Origin: an uncultured Ruminococcus sp.
Lineage (GTDB): Bacteria; Bacillota; Clostridia; Oscillospirales; Ruminococcaceae
Reading direction: 5' to 3'
NCBI GenBank assembly: GCA_934435205.1
Contig: CAKSAK010000008.1
Coordinates: forward strand, 1-64,000
Length of the DNA stretch: 64,000 bases
Shown here: one piece after another, positions 18,685 to 27,496 of the stretch
Numbering within the stretch: the stretch's first letter is position 1
How the letters are laid out: every line of letters starts with the position of its first letter
Notes under the pieces: model-generated
What the model was told of the DNA's origin: nothing
The model's database searches: none
What the model saw: the letters and a program-made list of their open reading frames with translations, nothing else
Made by a program: the position numbers and the translations under genes

Positions 18685-18911
18685 CGACACGGTTCGCACC
18701 GTGTCGCCATGTGTGGCGTTTTCACGGCATGGGTGGGGTAACTTTACCCTAAAGGCAGCTGGGGCGAATTTGGGGCATTTTTTGCGGAGTTGGAGAATGG
18801 AGGATTCGGGAGAATTCGGGAGGGTTTGGGGGAAAATTAATATATTGCTGGTTAAAGTTTTGGCGTCAAAGCCGCCAAAACGTTCACATCGGACGAGCAA
18901 AGCTCGCCGAT
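18685..18911 (+). other. Candidate origin of transfer (oriT), hairpin cluster
   Basis: Non-coding stretch with five inverted repeats: a perfect 9-bp hairpin CGACACGGT/ACCGTGTCG (18685-18706), an overlapping CGCCA/TGGCG (18705-18718), GGGTAA-CT-TTACCC (18736-18749), TTTTGGCG/CGCCAAAA (18858-18880) and a 10-bp stem with one bulge (18888-18911). Clustered repeats between ICE mobilisation genes are typical of oriT regions. The nick site cannot be assigned, and the relaxase gene lies 10 kb away. Confidence 0.5.
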
Positions 18912-18970
18912 TTTGCGAAGTTTTACAAGCCTTGATAAAATGGAGTCAAAAAAGGAGGTTTACGAAAATC

Positions 18971-19441
18971 ATGGAGTCAAAAGTGCAAAAGGCAAAGAAA
19001 AATACCGATATTGCAGAGGAAAACGATGGTGTCACAGCAGAAAAAATCAAGTTTCCGCTGTATGTTTTTCCCGAGACAATGAAAACGGTCGATATCTTAT
19101 ACAAGTCGGATAACTGCTCGTCTCGCACGGAGTTTATGGAAAAGGCAATCAGATTTTACTGCGGTTATCTTTTACAGAATAAACCGGAGCTTGTGGATTA
19201 TCTTGCTCCGCAGCTTGCAACGCTCACGGAGGGAATTGTAAAAGGCACGGAACAGAGGCTGTCCCGTGCCTTGTTTAAAGTTGCTGTTGAACTCGGTGCA
19301 GTATCACATATGCTTGCGGCCGTGCATGACATTGATGATGATACAATGATAAAACTCCGTGCTATGTGTACAGATGAGGTCAAGAGAATTAACGGTATCA
19401 TTAATTTTGAAAAGGCGGTAAGGTATCAGAGGCCTGATTAA
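18971..19441 (+). CDS. Small mobilisation accessory protein (RHH-like), relaxosome candidate
   Basis: 156 aa. ATG 18971 has AGGAGG (18953-18958) 12 bases upstream, a long spacing. After a charged N-terminal tail comes a strand plus two helices, F-P-L-Y-V-F-P-E-T-M-K-T-V-D-I-L-Y and N-C-S-S-R-T-E-F-M-E-K-A-I-R-F-Y, the layout of a ribbon-helix-helix domain, followed by a long helical region. In related ICEs this protein directly precedes the relaxase; here block A separates them. It probably binds the adjacent oriT candidate. Confidence 0.7.
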   Translation: MESKVQKAKKNTDIAEENDGVTAEKIKFPLYVFPETMKTVDILYKSDNCSSRTEFMEKAIRFYCGYLLQNKPELVDYLAPQLATLTEGIVKGTEQRLSRALFKVAVELGAVSHMLAAVHDIDDDTMIKLRAMCTDEVKRINGIINFEKAVRYQRPD

Positions 19442-19478
19442 AAATATATTACCAACCGCTATAATATATAAATAATAT

Positions 19479-19515
19479 AAAGCCATTGAAAAAAGCAACG
19501 TTTATCAATGGCTTT
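19479..19515. terminator. Bidirectional terminator
   Basis: Perfect 11-bp stem AAAGCCATTGA (19479-19489) with its complement at 19505-19515, flanked by A and T runs on both sides. It lies between the converging mobilisation gene and the kinase gene and can serve both strands. Confidence 0.8.
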
Positions 19516-19519
19516 ATTT

Positions 19520-20821
19520 CTATTTCACTTTAAATTCAATTTCCAACACAAAGGTCGGATATTGACTCGATATTATCATTTGTCCGTCCATTCTCTCAAC
19601 AGTTCTTCTAATATTACTTAGTCCAAATCCGTGATTCTTTCTGTCAGCTTTTGATGTTTCAGTTACAGCGTTATTATCAAGATTGGGATTTGATATACGA
19701 ATAATCTGAATAAGTTCCGAAGCAACACATTTAACATCAATAATTTGTGTCTCGTCTGAATCAATTTTAGAACAGGCTTCAATTGAATTATCTAATGCGT
19801 TAGATAAAATGGTACAAAGGTTGGAAACAGATATTTCATCTGAAACAGAACCGTCAAATATAATCTTACAGTTATTTTTTTGTGCTAATTCATTTTTGTC
19901 TGTAAGTATTGCGTCTGCAATTTGATTTCCGCTGAAAAACTTATTTGAATCCAAGATTTCTTGATTGGTTATACTTTTAACGTAACTAAGTGCCTCATCA
20001 TATTGTTTGTTGTTCAAAAGCGATTGCAAACATATCATGTGATTTTTATAGTCGTGACGAAATTCTCTCAGATCGTCTGTCAACTTATTGATCTTTTTAT
20101 AATGTTCAACTTGCTGCTCAACCTGCTTTTCCATCAGTAATGATATGTTTTCGAAATACTGCTTGGATATGCAGTTAAAAAGCAGATAAATAATAAGCAC
20201 CATAAATATCGGAACAATTAAAACAGCAGAAAAATTGATAATATTATTACGGATTTTAACCCTTTCAAAATCGATTGGAATACAACCAAACATTTCCCCG
20301 GACAATAATAATGCCACTAATATCAGTACATATAAATGATCAGGTATTATTTTCAATCCCGATCTGATCATATTTTTTCTCTTTCGCTGAAGCTTTGTAA
20401 CCAGTAAAAGAGATATGATATTAAAAATAACAGATACTCCTTTTGTGAGATACGTCTGATTATAATTTATTGAAAACAACTCAAGTATGATACAACTTAA
20501 AGACTGCATAATCGAGTCAATTATTAAAAACATGGCGGAAACATATATTGCTCTTTTTTTCTTCTTATGAAATATTAACGCACAGGCAAATATTAATGAG
20601 TAACTTAATAGTGAACTTATCAGAGCAAGCGGAAGGTATTTATCTGTAAATCTACAGTAGCCGTTTATACCGCTGAATATTAATTGCAAGCCCACAGCTA
20701 TAAAGCCTGCTTTTTGATATACGAAATCGTCTGATATTAGTTTCAAAATATTGTTAATATTTATCAGGTTAAAAAAACTCACTAAAACAAAAATAGTTGT
20801 GTATATTGATGTAAGAATCAT
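19520..20821 (-). CDS. AgrC/ComD-like GHKL histidine kinase
   Basis: 433 aa. The N-terminal ~230 residues contain six or seven membrane helices, as in peptide-sensing AgrC-type receptors. The H-box is L-R-E-F-R-H-D-Y-K-N-H (about residue 255). The GHKL ATP-binding part has the N-box L-S-N-A-L-D-N-S-I-E-A and a late H-G-F-G-L-S-N-I glycine loop. It should sense an extracellular peptide and phosphorylate the regulator encoded just upstream, with which it overlaps by 4 bases (ATGA). No AgrB/AgrD pair is beside it, so the ligand is unknown; the Agr peptide of block B or a product of the facing genes are candidates. Confidence 0.9.
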   Translation of the reverse strand: MILTSIYTTIFVLVSFFNLININNILKLISDDFVYQKAGFIAVGLQLIFSGINGYCRFTDKYLPLALISSLLSYSLIFACALIFHKKKKRAIYVSAMFLIIDSIMQSLSCIILELFSINYNQTYLTKGVSVIFNIISLLLVTKLQRKRKNMIRSGLKIIPDHLYVLILVALLLSGEMFGCIPIDFERVKIRNNIINFSAVLIVPIFMVLIIYLLFNCISKQYFENISLLMEKQVEQQVEHYKKINKLTDDLREFRHDYKNHMICLQSLLNNKQYDEALSYVKSITNQEILDSNKFFSGNQIADAILTDKNELAQKNNCKIIFDGSVSDEISVSNLCTILSNALDNSIEACSKIDSDETQIIDVKCVASELIQIIRISNPNLDNNAVTETSKADRKNHGFGLSNIRRTVERMDGQMIISSQYPTFVLEIEFKVK

Positions 20822-21534
20822 AATAAACCTATACTTTCCCTTTTCATGAAATCAAAATATGTTTTCTGAAATTCTTTATATTTTATTTTAGACAGTAACG
20901 CTTTTTCACCTGTGGAAAAAATGATCTCATTTTTGGAATAATTGGTTATATACTTCATATTCACTAAAAAAGAGCGATGTGATCTGAAAAAAAAATCACT
21001 GGATAATTCTTTTTGAAAAGCTGAAAGAGTGTCCGCATATTTATAGCATTTATCAGATGCATAAATCAATGTGGATACATTTTCAGCCTGTGCAAAAATA
21101 ATATTCCGTTCAAGTATACGGTAATTAGCTGACTGTTCTGTATTACGAACCAATACAGTAAAGCGGTTGCTTTTTTCTCTGATAAGAGAATTTAACGCTT
21201 CGTACAGTTTTTCCTTTTCTATAGGTTTTATCAGAAATCGGAAAGTTTTTACTTTAAGACTGTCAAAAACAACATCCTTGTAACTGCTGGCAAATATCAC
21301 ATGAGTATTATTATTACGCTGTCTCAAAGCCGAAACGGTATCTATCCCGTTTTTATCCTTCATTTGAAAATCCATGAAAATTATATCAAAATCTATTTTA
21401 GACGCTAACAGATCAACCCCGTCTTTATATTCATAATATAAAAAATCGAGACCTTTTTCTATTGAATATTTATTCAGTTGCTCAATCAGCGATTTTCTGA
21501 AAAACTCCTCGTCATCGCAAATTGCAATATGCAT
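20818..21534 (-). CDS. LytTR-family response regulator (AgrA-like)
   Basis: 238 aa. The start is the ATG at 21532-21534 with GGAGGAGA just upstream; a 13-codon extension upstream has no such site. The receiver domain shows I-C-D-D near the N-terminus and the phosphoacceptor Asp55 in I-I-F-M-D-F-Q-M. The C-terminal ~100 residues are a LytTR DNA-binding domain (F-R-S-H-R-S-F-L-V-N-M-K-Y). LytTR proteins bind 9-bp direct repeats about 21 bp apart; such repeats lie at 21606-21635 and 22229-22259. Confidence 0.92.
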   Translation of the reverse strand: MHIAICDDEEFFRKSLIEQLNKYSIEKGLDFLYYEYKDGVDLLASKIDFDIIFMDFQMKDKNGIDTVSALRQRNNNTHVIFASSYKDVVFDSLKVKTFRFLIKPIEKEKLYEALNSLIREKSNRFTVLVRNTEQSANYRILERNIIFAQAENVSTLIYASDKCYKYADTLSAFQKELSSDFFFRSHRSFLVNMKYITNYSKNEIIFSTGEKALLSKIKYKEFQKTYFDFMKRESIGLL

Positions 21535-21605
21535 TGTCTCTCCTCCCATATACATCATAATTATATTATACATTATTTCAGTAAAATTTTCAAGCTATTT
21601 CGACA

Positions 21606-21670
21606 TTCACTAAAAAAAAGGGGGGCTTTACTAGTTTTTTATAGATTTTTTGCAATTGTGATGTTATTTT
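21606..21670 (+). promoter_or_regulatory. LytTR-type direct-repeat operator with extended -10 promoter (site 1)
   Basis: Half-sites TTCACTAAA (21606) and TTTACTAGT (21627) are spaced 21 bp start to start. An extended -10 element TGTTATTTT has its hexamer at 21665-21670, 59 bp after the first half-site. It would drive the 14-codon ORF and the 141-aa gene. The same layout recurs at 22229-22294. The -35 is poor, as expected for an activator-dependent promoter. Confidence 0.7.
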
Positions 21671-21701
21671 TATGACAACACATTGCAAAGGGGGGTTAGC
21701 T

Positions 21702-21746
21702 ATGTTTTATGATTTTTGGTATTTAATAAACAAATTATTTAAATAA
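21702..21746 (+). CDS. 14-aa aromatic/hydrophobic peptide ORF
   Basis: ATG 21702 with a strong AAGGGGGG site (21688-21695 region). It encodes MFYDFWYLINKLFK, an amphipathic aromatic peptide with no signal sequence. It follows the LytTR-type promoter directly, and its 3' end abuts the ribosome site of the 141-aa gene. It could be a leaderless signalling peptide, a PSM-like or antimicrobial peptide, or only a translated leader that sets up the downstream gene. The Shine-Dalgarno and promoter context make chance less likely. Confidence 0.5.
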   Translation: MFYDFWYLINKLFK

Positions 21747-21758
21747 GGCGGTGCAAAG

Positions 21759-22184
21759 ATGCAGGTGATTGAGCATCAATTTTTGCATTATAGGAACGTG
21801 TTGTCATATATTACTCAAATTGACGATGATGATATATCTTTCTTTGTTGTCGGAGTTAAGAATAATATATGCGTTCTTGATCTAAAGCTAAACGGCAAAA
21901 TAGTTTTTACGAAAAAGGACAATTTCATGGAATTTGTAATTCCTGTAAATAAAAAATTTACAAGCAATCAGCATTACGAATTCAAATCGGAGTTTAAATT
22001 AGTCAATGCGGTAAGAGTAAGGCATTACGGTTCATTTTCTACAATAAAAAATAAGGTCGATGATTTAAAAGCGTATATTGAAGAACATTCGTTGACTCCG
22101 GTAACACAACCGTACTACATGATTCAGGATTGTAAAAATGAAATTTATGATGTTTTTATCGGAATAAGTGAAAATATTTTGTAA
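21759..22184 (+). CDS. 141-aa protein, unknown (possible GyrI/effector-binding-like fold)
   Basis: ATG 21759 after a GGCGGTG site, 12 bases past the micro-ORF. No signal peptide or membrane helix. Alternating beta segments (I-S-F-F-V-V-G-V, N-F-M-E-F-V-I-P-V, V-R-V-R-H-Y-G-S-F) and a C-terminal Y-M-I-Q-D ... E-I-Y-D-V-F-I-G-I loosely recall effector-binding proteins, where a Y-x-x-Y/F-H-x-G-x-Y pattern precedes a D-V-x-I-G-I strand. I treat this only as a hint. It is under the same LytTR-type promoter as the micro-ORF and is closed by a terminator, so it forms a two-gene unit. Confidence 0.65.
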   Translation: MQVIEHQFLHYRNVLSYITQIDDDDISFFVVGVKNNICVLDLKLNGKIVFTKKDNFMEFVIPVNKKFTSNQHYEFKSEFKLVNAVRVRHYGSFSTIKNKVDDLKAYIEEHSLTPVTQPYYMIQDCKNEIYDVFIGISENIL

Positions 22185-22187
22185 AGT

Positions 22188-22223
22188 AAAATCGAGGCTG
22201 AATGATAATTTTGCCTCGATTTT
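22188..22223 (+). terminator. Rho-independent terminator
   Basis: Perfect 11-bp stem AAAATCGAGGC (22188-22198) and its complement (22213-22223), immediately after the 141-aa gene and only 5 bases before the next LytTR-type operator. Confidence 0.8.
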
Positions 22224-22228
22224 GTTCG

Positions 22229-22294
22229 TTCACTAAAAAAAAACAGGGGTTTTACTAGTCTTTTGTGGCGAAAACTCTATTTTTGTGTTAAAAT
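22229..22294 (+). promoter_or_regulatory. LytTR-type direct-repeat operator with extended -10 promoter (site 2)
   Basis: Half-sites TTCACTAAA (22229) and TTTACTAGT (22251) match site 1 exactly and are 22 bp apart. The extended -10, TGTTAAAAT, has its hexamer at 22289-22294, 60 bp after the first half-site. It would drive the VWA surface protein and the lipoproteins behind it. Confidence 0.75.
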
Positions 22295-22341
22295 GCATGA
22301 GTCAGTAGTCTAACAAGAATTAAAATTATGGAGGTAGAAGA

Positions 22342-25300
22342 ATGCTAAGACAACATACTAAGCAGCATTTTAAGCGTGGACTTTCAGGCATTATGGCAGC
22401 AGTCATGACTGCTACCTTGATTCCAAGCTTGTCTGTATTAGCGGATGATGAAATTAAAACCGTAAATTACAGTTTTTTATCCAATACGTTTAAAGTAAGT
22501 GGAACAACTGTTAATATTAACGGCGATATCGACAGTAATTCAGATCTGAATTTCTACGGAAATACTGTTTCTGTAGCAGGCAATTGTTGCTATATGGGAA
22601 ATATCAACAATTACTGCGGTAATCTTTCTTACAATAAAGAAATTCAGAAAGATGAATCAACGGCATTCCCTGATATTGGAGATGGTCTGAATTATATTTT
22701 CAACTTCTTTGATACAGATTTGTACAAAGACGGCGTAACTTTCAATTGGCAGGAAACGCTTGATATGGGAGCTACCTATTCAAACGAAGGAATTGCAGCC
22801 TACGGAAGAACGATTTCAACCAAAGACATTATCGGAGCTAAAAACAGTATCTCATTTAATTCAACAGATTTAACAACTGTAGCAAATGCAGAATCATATA
22901 TATATTCTTCAAATGGAGATATCAGTATTCAGGCAAATACAGTTGACTTGAACGGACTCATTTATGCTCCTAACGGAAAGGTACTTATCAGTGCAGGAAA
23001 TATTGATTTTGAGGGATTGATAATTGCGGACGAAATTGAAGTGAACGGAAATGATGTAACGTTATCGGCATCACCGTTCAATTCCTATAATATTGATTTC
23101 TTAACTAATATTATAAATGACGCCCGTATAATTACCGTTGCTGATTATTATCTCGATGAATCAAAAATGACGTTATCATGGGATACAAATCAGTATGGCA
23201 ATAATTTTACAATTTGGGCATCTTATGACGGCGGAGATTACATAGCGATTGCCGATACTGATGAATGTACCTACGATTATATTGCTGAATCCGGTTATCA
23301 GACCATAGACTTTTATGTGGAACAGGAATTGTTATCTGGAAATAAGATGATTTCTAACACAGTATCATTGACTGCAAATGAGAACGGCGAGTACGAGGTA
23401 TATATGGAAGATTCCGACGGCGATGGTTTATGTGATCCTTTGGAAGATTATCTTGGTACAGACAAAAATAATGCAAATACTGACGATGACGGTTTAACCG
23501 ATTATGAAGAACTGTATTATACTCAGACTGATCCGTTGAAATATGATTCTGATGACAATGGAATTTGCGATGCAGATGAGGATATTGATGAAGACGGTTT
23601 ATCATTCAGACAGGAGCTTGATTTAACTACCGACCCTTTCAACAATGACACTGATTTTGACGGACTTTCCGATGGAGATGAAGTTAATGTGTACGGAACT
23701 GATCCGCTGAAAAAGGATACAGATGACGATGGTCTTATTGACGGAAAAGAACCGGAATATTCTTGTGATCCGTTAAATCCGGATTCAAATTATGACGGAA
23801 TTCTTGACGGTGATGATACATATACTGTTACTAAGAAATCAAAAGAAAGTGATTCAAAGGTTTCGGTTGAATTAACAATGGATATCCCGGGAAAAAGCAT
23901 TGGCAGCTTAAGCATTGACGAAGTACCTGACGATGACATTTTTCTTCCTGCTCAGATGCCGGGATTTATCGGAAACGGTTTTGATTTCTATGTTGACTGT
24001 GAGTTTGAAGAAGCAACTATGAAATATACATTTGATGAAAGTTTGCTTGATATTGAAAATTTCGAGCCTGCTGTGTATTATTGCGATGTTGTCAATCAGA
24101 AAATGGTGCTTCTGGAAGAACAGGTCGTTGATCTTGAAAATTGCACCGTAACAGCTAAAACAACGCATTTTTCAAGATACATTCTACTAAATAAAACGGA
24201 ATTTGAGAAGATTTGGGACAATGACTTTATTGATAACTCTACTGACGAAGCTGGCAACAAGGTCGGTATGGAAATTGCACTTGTGATAGATTCATCAGGA
24301 AGTATGGGCTGGAACGATCTGTCAGGCATTAGGAAGGATGCCGCTAAAGAGTTTGTTGATAGCCTTAGAGATGAAGATAAAGCTGCAATTATTGATTTTG
24401 ACCATTATGCATACACATATCAGGGGTTGACAAACAATAAAAAATTACTGTATAATGCTATTAATAAAATTGATGATAATGGCGGTACATCTCTTTCAGC
24501 AGGAATGTCAATGGCATTGGACAATCTTCTTAATTCGGCTTCGGACGCTAAGAAAATAATTATTATGCTCACTGACGGAGTAGGTGATTATGACAGTAAG
24601 TATACTACAATTGCAAGTAATAATGAAATTACAGTTTATACAATCGGTTTAGGCTATGACATTGACAGCGTTCTTTTAAATAATATTGCTACTGCCACAG
24701 GCGGTAAATATTATCACGCAGATAAAGCGGAAGACTTAAAGGACAACTTTGAGGAAGTTCAGGAGGATATTGGAACTAAGGATACAGACGGAGATACATT
24801 GCCTGACGTTGTTGAAGAAAATCTTTATTGGTTTAATGGAGTTTCTCTTTCAGCAGCCAATAAACCATCTGATATAGATTTATTCTTGGGCTTTAAATCA
24901 GATGATCCGAATACTTTCTATAAATATTTAAATGATGGTCAGCTTGTAAGAGAGTATAAACAGATTTCAGAAAATAGATATGAAGCAGTCCTTAAAGATG
25001 GTGTTATATGGGATATTCCATCTTTCCAAGAAAAGTTAAATGAAAATAAAAAAGAGATAGTTGATAAATATGTTGAAGAAGTTTGTGAGCCATTAACTGA
25101 AGCGGGAAATATACTTGCCAGTGATTCAAATTTAGACACTGATCAAGTTGTGCATCATATGTTATCCTATCATTCAGGTTCGCAAAAGTATAAATGTGAA
25201 TATTGTGAATATGAGATTGAATCCCCTGAGTTCGAGGATAATTATATTTTAGACGAAAATGATAAATTTATGGTATATTCTTTAAATGCCATGAAAGAAC

Positions 25301-26313
25301 ACTCTAACGACAAATCTGAAAAGCAAATGTTCGAGTGTGCTATAACGGCTATACGTGAAGAATATCTCTCGTCCATTAATAACTGTAATCACGCTGTTTC
25401 AAACGGAAGTCACAATAATCAATTATTGCTCAATAAAGCATGTACAGAATATAGCGCTTCAGATGTGTATGGTAACTATCTGAATCCCCAGCTTTGTACT
25501 ATTGGATATTCATCTTATAAATTAACTGACTATAATTTGTCTATAGAAATTTCTGACAACAATTTTGGAGATGTTTTTGTAAGTTCTGTTGAAAATTGCA
25601 CTGTTGATTGGGAACAAGTCGGCGAAGATTTAATTCCTATTTTTAAAACAGCTTTTGAAAAATATATTAAAGACTATGATGTGTATATAACTACATTGGG
25701 CTATGATATCGATGGCATGATAAAAAATGTATTTAATGATGAATTTTACAAAGAGCTAGCAGTTAAAACAAAGAATTTAATACAAAAAACATACCTACAT
25801 GATCTTAGAGATGATTATGATAATGAAACAGTAGCATCGCAGTTTCAAAAGGATTTTGTTTCTTGTGCAGCTTCATTAATTGAGAGTTTATGCCCAGAGT
25901 TAAAAGCAGGACATTTTGCTGTAAAACTATCTATCGAAATAGGCAAATTCTTAGCCACAAGAATAGTAAATTTACTTCAATGTGCAACAGAACTACCTGG
26001 AAACAAAGAAATAAGTATTATTTATCATGCAAAAGGCAGCACAATGGTTTTTGAATCACAAATGACTTCACAATTTGCAATAACTTTTGTAGACAATCTT
26101 AAGGTAGTAAATAATGTCAACGATTATATTTCAAATAAACTATCTAACTTTGGTTCTAGTTCTAATGTTGAAAATGGCTGTTTTTCTATAAAAAATAATG
26201 GATATACTATGAGCCCGAGATTCGGTAATCAAAACAGTGTCTATCATTTTTATACATATAATATGCTTAGAAATATTGTTATAAATCCAGAGTATAGATA
26301 TTATCAAAAATAG
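22342..26313 (+). CDS. Large secreted VWA / calcium-repeat protein
   Basis: 1323 aa, ATG after a GGAGG site. Signal peptide ends near S-V-L-A-D-D (residue 34). Residues ~40-260 are beta-rich with a repetitive polymer-like pattern. Residues ~350-500 contain several thrombospondin type 3-like calcium loops (D-S-D-G-D-G-L-C-D, N-T-D-D-D-G-L-T-D, D-T-D-D-D-G-L-I-D). A von Willebrand factor A domain begins near residue 640 with the metal-binding D-S-S-G-S-M-G. The C-terminal ~500 residues are unassigned. No LPxTG or membrane anchor is visible. A secreted adhesion or surface-scaffold role is likely. The 3' half is more AT-rich than the 5' half. Confidence 0.85.
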   Translation: MLRQHTKQHFKRGLSGIMAAVMTATLIPSLSVLADDEIKTVNYSFLSNTFKVSGTTVNINGDIDSNSDLNFYGNTVSVAGNCCYMGNINNYCGNLSYNKEIQKDESTAFPDIGDGLNYIFNFFDTDLYKDGVTFNWQETLDMGATYSNEGIAAYGRTISTKDIIGAKNSISFNSTDLTTVANAESYIYSSNGDISIQANTVDLNGLIYAPNGKVLISAGNIDFEGLIIADEIEVNGNDVTLSASPFNSYNIDFLTNIINDARIITVADYYLDESKMTLSWDTNQYGNNFTIWASYDGGDYIAIADTDECTYDYIAESGYQTIDFYVEQELLSGNKMISNTVSLTANENGEYEVYMEDSDGDGLCDPLEDYLGTDKNNANTDDDGLTDYEELYYTQTDPLKYDSDDNGICDADEDIDEDGLSFRQELDLTTDPFNNDTDFDGLSDGDEVNVYGTDPLKKDTDDDGLIDGKEPEYSCDPLNPDSNYDGILDGDDTYTVTKKSKESDSKVSVELTMDIPGKSIGSLSIDEVPDDDIFLPAQMPGFIGNGFDFYVDCEFEEATMKYTFDESLLDIENFEPAVYYCDVVNQKMVLLEEQVVDLENCTVTAKTTHFSRYILLNKTEFEKIWDNDFIDNSTDEAGNKVGMEIALVIDSSGSMGWNDLSGIRKDAAKEFVDSLRDEDKAAIIDFDHYAYTYQGLTNNKKLLYNAINKIDDNGGTSLSAGMSMALDNLLNSASDAKKIIIMLTDGVGDYDSKYTTIASNNEITVYTIGLGYDIDSVLLNNIATATGGKYYHADKAEDLKDNFEEVQEDIGTKDTDGDTLPDVVEENLYWFNGVSLSAANKPSDIDLFLGFKSDDPNTFYKYLNDGQLVREYKQISENRYEAVLKDGVIWDIPSFQEKLNENKKEIVDKYVEEVCEPLTEAGNILASDSNLDTDQVVHHMLSYHSGSQKYKCEYCEYEIESPEFEDNYILDENDKFMVYSLNAMKEHSNDKSEKQMFECAITAIREEYLSSINNCNHAVSNGSHNNQLLLNKACTEYSASDVYGNYLNPQLCTIGYSSYKLTDYNLSIEISDNNFGDVFVSSVENCTVDWEQVGEDLIPIFKTAFEKYIKDYDVYITTLGYDIDGMIKNVFNDEFYKELAVKTKNLIQKTYLHDLRDDYDNETVASQFQKDFVSCAASLIESLCPELKAGHFAVKLSIEIGKFLATRIVNLLQCATELPGNKEISIIYHAKGSTMVFESQMTSQFAITFVDNLKVVNNVNDYISNKLSNFGSSSNVENGCFSIKNNGYTMSPRFGNQNSVYHFYTYNMLRNIVINPEYRYYQK

Positions 26314-26323
26314 GAGGCTTTTC

Positions 26324-27304
26324 ATGAGAATCGATAAATTTATAATCTCAATCTGTATAGTTATTATGTTCACTGCCTGCGGAAATGCTAGTAAATCATC
26401 TGAAACCACGTTAAGTTCAAATGATGTTTCGATAAGCGATTCGACTTCAAAAAGTGAATCTGATGAAACAGTTAAATATGAGTATAAATCAACGGAAGAA
26501 CTGCTGAAAAACAGTCTTAATAGAGCTGGTAATGGTTTTGTTGCCGTTAATGATAAAAATGATATTCCAGATTTTATAAATGAATTGCTAGTACCATTTC
26601 ATGATGATGAATATTTATGGGGATACAAAACAATTAAAGGCGATGTAGTAATTGAACCGCAATTTGATACTGCATATGATTTTGATAATAATCAAGCAGC
26701 AATAGTCTATTATGAAAATGGCGAGTCTACTGTTATAGACAGTAAAGGAAATAATATTATTCCAATAGGTGATTATACACAAATAATAACCGAGGGCGGT
26801 ATTATCAATCTTTATGATGGAAATGATGGTGTTGAACGTTTTTATGATTATAGCGGCAATGAACTTTCATTGGAGGAATTTTACCAAAAATTCTACAGTG
26901 GAGTAAACGATATAAACAAATTGAATTTAAGGAACAATTTTGCGAATAACGAAAACGGTAATGATAATAAAACTAAAAAATATCTGCCGTTTAGTGAGGG
27001 TTATCTCCCATTTGAAACCAAAAGTGGCGTAGGGATGCTTGACGCTAACTGCAATATTGTAAAGACGTTTAGTGATAGTAATATGATCACTTGCAGATCT
27101 AATGGATATTTTGGCGTTGGGTTCATGGGTGATGTTAATTTCTATGATACAGATTTTAATTGTGTAACCGAAACACTTGATATTGGCTTATTTAGACCCA
27201 AAAGTAGCGTAGTATACCCTGGTGGCTATACATATATCTATTATGCAGATGAAATATTTGTCATAAAAATCGCCCCAGAATTGTATGAAGAGGTATCACA
27301 ATGA
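26324..27304 (+). CDS. WG-repeat lipoprotein 1
   Basis: 326 aa. Lipobox F-T-A-C (Cys about residue 17) and a Ser-rich linker. A beta-repeat region carries WG-repeat features (Y-L-W-G-Y-K-T-I-K-G-D-V-V-I-E-P-Q-F-D). The C-terminus I-K-I-A-P-E-L-Y-E-E is shared with the two following paralogues. It starts 10 bases after the VWA gene and overlaps the next gene by 4 bases, so all are probably one operon. The function of WG-repeat lipoproteins is not known. Confidence 0.8.
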   Translation: MRIDKFIISICIVIMFTACGNASKSSETTLSSNDVSISDSTSKSESDETVKYEYKSTEELLKNSLNRAGNGFVAVNDKNDIPDFINELLVPFHDDEYLWGYKTIKGDVVIEPQFDTAYDFDNNQAAIVYYENGESTVIDSKGNNIIPIGDYTQIITEGGIINLYDGNDGVERFYDYSGNELSLEEFYQKFYSGVNDINKLNLRNNFANNENGNDNKTKKYLPFSEGYLPFETKSGVGMLDANCNIVKTFSDSNMITCRSNGYFGVGFMGDVNFYDTDFNCVTETLDIGLFRPKSSVVYPGGYTYIYYADEIFVIKIAPELYEEVSQ

Positions 27305-27496
27305 AAACTAAGATAATATGCGTATTATGCTGTACGGTCGTGGCTTTTTCAGCTGCGACTGCTTGCGGCACATCGGACGGTTCAACTGAAAAGGCTTCAA
27401 GTTCAAATGATGTTTCGTCTAATGAAACAATATCTGTAATTGATTCCGAACTGGACAATGAGTTGCTGGAAAATAAGAAAAATGTTGCGGGAAACG
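27301..27496 (+). repeat. Tandem duplicated 5' gene segment (copy 1; copy 2 at 28287-28482)
   Basis: About 195 bp encoding the signal peptide and linker are repeated at 28287-28482 with roughly ten mismatches, while downstream sequence differs. The ~40 bases before each start (encoding K-I-A-P-E-L-Y-E-E) are also similar, so the repeat spans gene junctions. Confidence 0.85.

Noticed and set aside
18701..18970. N-terminal 90-codon extension of the mobilisation accessory protein
   Set aside because: It runs through the hairpin-rich region, has a biased composition and no ribosome site; ATG 18971 is preferred.
20965..20990. Another TTCACTAAA half-site
   Set aside because: It lies within the LytTR coding sequence and lacks the second half-site at 21-22 bp.
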